Shown here piece after piece: positions 20,911-23,912 of a stretch of 23,912 nucleotides of DNA (the first letter of the stretch is position 1; each line of letters begins with the position of its first letter). The notes beneath the pieces were generated by a model, which was not told where the DNA came from, did not search any database, and worked only from the letters and a program-made list of their open reading frames with translations. The stretch is from an uncultured Bacteroides sp. (lineage in GTDB: Bacteria; Bacteroidota; Bacteroidia; Bacteroidales; Bacteroidaceae). The stretch lies in NCBI RefSeq assembly GCF_910586915.1, contig NZ_CAJULN010000041.1:1-23912 (forward strand). The letters are read 5' to 3'. The position numbers and the translations under genes are program-made.

Positions 20911-23900
20911 TTACTTCTTCCGGCTTCCTATCTCTTTCAATAGCTCCTCAACAGCCGTTTTCAGTTGTATATCCTCCCCTTTCACCACTGTTTCGGGGTT
21001 GTTGGCTACCTTGACATCAGGCTCCAACTGGCTGTTTTCGAGATAACTTCCATCCGGCAGACGATATCCGATGACCGGAATACCAAATACCAGCGAAGGG
21101 TCTTGAAGCGTTTCCCAAGATACACTTGTCATGGTTCCCGGCACGGGCATACCCACCAATTTTCCTATCTTGCGGTGCTTGTACACCCACGGCGTGCCGT
21201 GTGCGTTGGAATAGTTGGCTTCGCACTGCACCATGATGGAGGGTTTGTTCCAGCGACGGCTCGGCATATCGCACGCTTCGCGTCCGCGCACCACCTGCGT
21301 AAAGTATTTCTGCCCACTGAAAAGCACCTCGATATCTTCGTGCAGACGTCCGCCGCCATTGAAGCGGGTATCAATCACAATTCCGTCGCAGTGGTTGTAT
21401 TTGCCCAAGATGTCCGAGTAGACCGTACGGAAACTTCCGTCTCCCATCGACTGTATATGCACATATCCTAATCTGCCGTCCGACCACTTCTCTACATCGG
21501 CGGCACGCTGTTTCACCCAACGCGTATATAAGAGGTTATTGAGCCGTCCGGCGCTAATGGGCATCACCACCTCATCCCAGCGTTCCTTGTTCTGCGGGTC
21601 GTACAATGAAACCAATGTTTTCTTTCCGGCCTTGCCGTTCAGCAGAGCCGTGATGTCCTTGTCGGGCACCAACTCCTCGCCGTTAATCTTCTCGATGATG
21701 CAACCAGCCTTGACTTTAGTGCGCGAATGGTCGAAGGGACCTTTCTCCACCACCTCGGCTATCTTCATCCCTTTTCCCTGATATTCCCAGTCGAAGAGCA
21801 AGCCCAAGTTGGAGGTCGCCTCTCCGCCACCTCTCGGAGAATAACGTCCGCCGGTATGCGACACATTCAGTTCGCCCAGCCACTCGCTCAGCAACTCGGC
21901 AAAGTCGTAGTTATTGCCGATGTGGGGCAGGAACTTACGGTAGGCAGCCGTCATGGCGTCCCAGTCGATGCCATGCATATTCAGGTTGTAGAAACGTTTT
22001 TGCTGCTGCTTGTACACGTGGTCGAACATCGCTTCGCGTTCGGCTGCTAAGTCCATTTTCATCTCAGCCTGGTAACTGATTGATTTCAACGCATCCGACT
22101 TCGCATCCATTCGCTGCATATTACGTCCGCCCAACAGGAAAATATCCCCTTTCTTGTCCAGCATCAACGACACCCATCCGGCGTTAAGTTTGTGCAGACG
22201 CTTCGTGTCTTTTTCACGAAGGTTCATCTTCCAAAGGTCATAGCCGCCCTCAAAGGCCGAGAAGTAATAGAGGTTCTCCCCGTCTTTCGACAAGATGGCG
22301 CTGCCCAGGTCGGAAGAGTTGGGCGTAAGGCGGATGATGCGGTCTTCAATACCGGCAAGTTCTACCACAATCTCCTTCTTTTCTGTTTTCTCTTCGGCTG
22401 CCTTTTCCTTGTCGGCTTTTTCCTTTTTATTCTTCTTATCATCATCGGCTTTCGCTTTCTTCTGCTCCTTTTCCAGCTCTTTGAGCAACTCAAAGTCTTC
22501 CTTACTCAGCCGATAACGGTCGTAAGCATCCTGATTGAGGAACACCAGCATCACGTCCTGTTGCGAACCCCATGAGGCGTGCGCACGCATACCGTAACGT
22601 TCGGTCTGGAAAAGAATGGCGTTTCCGTCCAATACCCAGCACGGAGCACCACTGGCATATCCGCTGTTAGTGAGGTTGGTGATGGCACCGCCTTGTGCGC
22701 TGACAATACCTACGTCCGAATAAGGGTCGTGGCGGTTGCCGATAAAGGAGAGAGTAAACCATTTGCCATCGGGAGACCATTCGTAGTCGAATCCTCCTCC
22801 GGTGCTGTACCACAGAGAACCGTCCGTCACCTGGCGCACTTTCTTCGTTTTCAGGTCGAGCACCATCAGTCGGGTGCGGTCTTCGATGAAAGCGAGTTCC
22901 TTACCGTCGGGAGAGTATTGCGGGTAAGCGCGTTCCACGTTTTTGGAGGGCAGTAGCACTTCTTCTTCGATAAGGGTTGCATTGGCGAAGTTGGCCTCTT
23001 CCTTGCGGACTATCTTGGCGGTGTAAAGCTGCCAGTTGCCTGTCCGTTCGCTGGCGTAGACCAGTGTACGGTTGTCCGGCGCAAAAGATACGGCAGCCTC
23101 TTTTCCGGGGGTATTGGTGATTTGCCTGGTTGTCGGGTAATCTGTCGAAGTGACAAATACATCACCACGCACGATGAAAGCAACCTGCTTACCGTCGGGA
23201 GACACGGATGCGGAAGTCGCGCCTTGCGAGAACCGTAGCGAAGCGATTTCCTTCTCGTCGTCGCGGACAAGTTCGACGCTTACTTTCTTCGGACGGGCAT
23301 TCATCTCCTGCGTATAAAGTTCTCCGTCGTATGTGTAGCATAAGGTTCCCTTGTCGCTGATGGAGAGGAAGCGTATCGGATGCGTGCGGAACGCGGTGAC
23401 TGCTTTGACCGTTTGCGGAGCATTCAGCGAAAAGCTATATACATTGAACGTGCCGCCATTACGTTCGCTTAGGAAATAGACCGATGTGCCGTCGGGCGCA
23501 TACACCGGATTGCGATCCTCCCCTTCCCTGTTCGTCAGGTTGGTATGCTTTCCGGACGATGCATCATACATCCATACATCACGGGTGATGGAAGAAGTGT
23601 GGTGCTTTCTCCATTCGTCCTCAAAGCCTTTACGGTCTTGGTAGATAAACTTTTTACCGGATTTGTCGAAGCAAACCCACTCGGCGGGAGTAGCCAGCAC
23701 TTGTTCGGTACGTCCTCCGCCTACGGGCACTCTATACAGCTCCGTCAATGCTCCCGTAGGAAACAAGGCACTGCTTGCGGGGTCTTGGATGGCGGCCGAG
23801 AAAAGCACATACTTTCCGTCGGGAGTAAACGCGGAGGGTATCTCCGATGCGGAATGATACGTCAGCCTACGGGCGGCTCCTCCGTCGGACGGCATGATGT

Positions 23901-23912
23901 AGAGGTCGAAGT
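20911..23912 (-). CDS. Tricorn-type S41 protease, N-terminus beyond window
   Basis: At least 1000 codons are visible, and the frame is open at the right edge, so the true start and any signal peptide lie outside. The visible part begins with TolB/WD40-like propeller repeats (SPDGKxxxF motifs such as APDGTSVYFLSERNGG, SPDGKQVAFIVRGD and SPDGKELAFIEDR). A long Lys/Glu-rich linker then interrupts (about 22350-22480). A second propeller region, a PDZ-like part (KGPFDHSRTKVKAGCIIEKI) and a C-terminal S41 peptidase domain follow, with GYVHIQSMGDGSF, VIDTRFNGGG and ANYSNAHGTPWVYK, where the Ser of YSNAHG is the likely nucleophile. Proteins of this type are exported or periplasmic peptidases that degrade peptides. 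It converges on the Dxs-like gene. Confidence 0.9.
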   Translation of the reverse strand, partial: FDLYIMPSDGGAARRLTYHSASEIPSAFTPDGKYVLFSAAIQDPASSALFPTGALTELYRVPVGGGRTEQVLATPAEWVCFDKSGKKFIYQDRKGFEDEWRKHHTSSITRDVWMYDASSGKHTNLTNREGEDRNPVYAPDGTSVYFLSERNGGTFNVYSFSLNAPQTVKAVTAFRTHPIRFLSISDKGTLCYTYDGELYTQEMNARPKKVSVELVRDDEKEIASLRFSQGATSASVSPDGKQVAFIVRGDVFVTSTDYPTTRQITNTPGKEAAVSFAPDNRTLVYASERTGNWQLYTAKIVRKEEANFANATLIEEEVLLPSKNVERAYPQYSPDGKELAFIEDRTRLMVLDLKTKKVRQVTDGSLWYSTGGGFDYEWSPDGKWFTLSFIGNRHDPYSDVGIVSAQGGAITNLTNSGYASGAPCWVLDGNAILFQTERYGMRAHASWGSQQDVMLVFLNQDAYDRYRLSKEDFELLKELEKEQKKAKADDDKKNKKEKADKEKAAEEKTEKKEIVVELAGIEDRIIRLTPNSSDLGSAILSKDGENLYYFSAFEGGYDLWKMNLREKDTKRLHKLNAGWVSLMLDKKGDIFLLGGRNMQRMDAKSDALKSISYQAEMKMDLAAEREAMFDHVYKQQQKRFYNLNMHGIDWDAMTAAYRKFLPHIGNNYDFAELLSEWLGELNVSHTGGRYSPRGGGEATSNLGLLFDWEYQGKGMKIAEVVEKGPFDHSRTKVKAGCIIEKINGEELVPDKDITALLNGKAGKKTLVSLYDPQNKERWDEVVMPISAGRLNNLLYTRWVKQRAADVEKWSDGRLGYVHIQSMGDGSFRTVYSDILGKYNHCDGIVIDTRFNGGGRLHEDIEVLFSGQKYFTQVVRGREACDMPSRRWNKPSIMVQCEANYSNAHGTPWVYKHRKIGKLVGMPVPGTMTSVSWETLQDPSLVFGIPVIGYRLPDGSYLENSQLEPDVKVANNPETVVKGEDIQLKTAVEELLKEIGSRKK

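Overview
The window looks like a chromosomal segment of a gut Bacteroides or close relative. The evidence is repeated promoter -7 boxes of the Bacteroidetes type (TAnnTTTG), A/T-rich leaders without clear Shine-Dalgarno sites, OmpA-like proteins with a GYASPEG motif, an Rpn/PD-(D/E)XK nuclease with a C-terminal EGR/KGL repeat, and a tricorn-type S41 protease. The species cannot be fixed from the sequence alone.

Layout. (1) 1-112: 3' end of tRNA-Asp(GTC) and its terminator. (2) 247-3635: two tandem AraC-family regulators on the minus strand, both frameshifted, divergent from an exported Cys-nucleophile alpha/beta hydrolase. A perfect 15-bp inverted repeat sits between the two divergent promoters, and a truncated DUF3737 remnant follows the hydrolase. 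This block looks like a decaying regulon. (3) 3671-5340: an Rpn-like nuclease and an unrecognised 132-aa protein. Upstream of them is an array of four 22-bp units, each centred on the same 8-bp palindrome. (4) 5306-11204: a tight five-gene minus-strand operon that I recognise as the uncharacterised STM4011-STM4015 type cluster. It has its own promoter and terminator and encodes a WGR/leucine-rich protein, an ATP-grasp enzyme, a sulfatase/phosphatase-superfamily hydrolase, a HemN-like radical SAM enzyme and a second radical SAM enzyme fused to a HAD phosphatase. It is the best candidate in the window for an undescribed biochemical system. (5) 11262-18799: an envelope and stress block bounded by two very similar OmpA-like genes in direct orientation. 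Between them lie a small membrane protein, a YihY/BrkB membrane protein, two small YtxH-like proteins, a GlsB/YeaQ membrane protein, a Cys-rich 88-aa protein, a LEA-like lipoprotein, a 35-aa Lys-rich protein, manganese catalase and a small outer-membrane barrel. (6) 19031-20788: a short Dxs-like transketolase with altered substrate-site residues. (7) 20911-23912: a tricorn-type protease, cut by the window end and converging on the Dxs-like gene at a shared terminator.

How the genes work together. The STM401x genes share overlaps or very short gaps, so they very probably act in one pathway, plausibly radical- and ATP-driven modification of a peptide, protein or small molecule; the product is unknown. 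The 11-19 kb block reads as a periplasm and envelope stress module containing peroxide detoxification, stress membrane proteins and peptidoglycan-anchored outer-membrane proteins. The only long stretch without a gene (5024-5340) holds a promoter, the 22-bp palindrome array and the terminator of the radical SAM operon.
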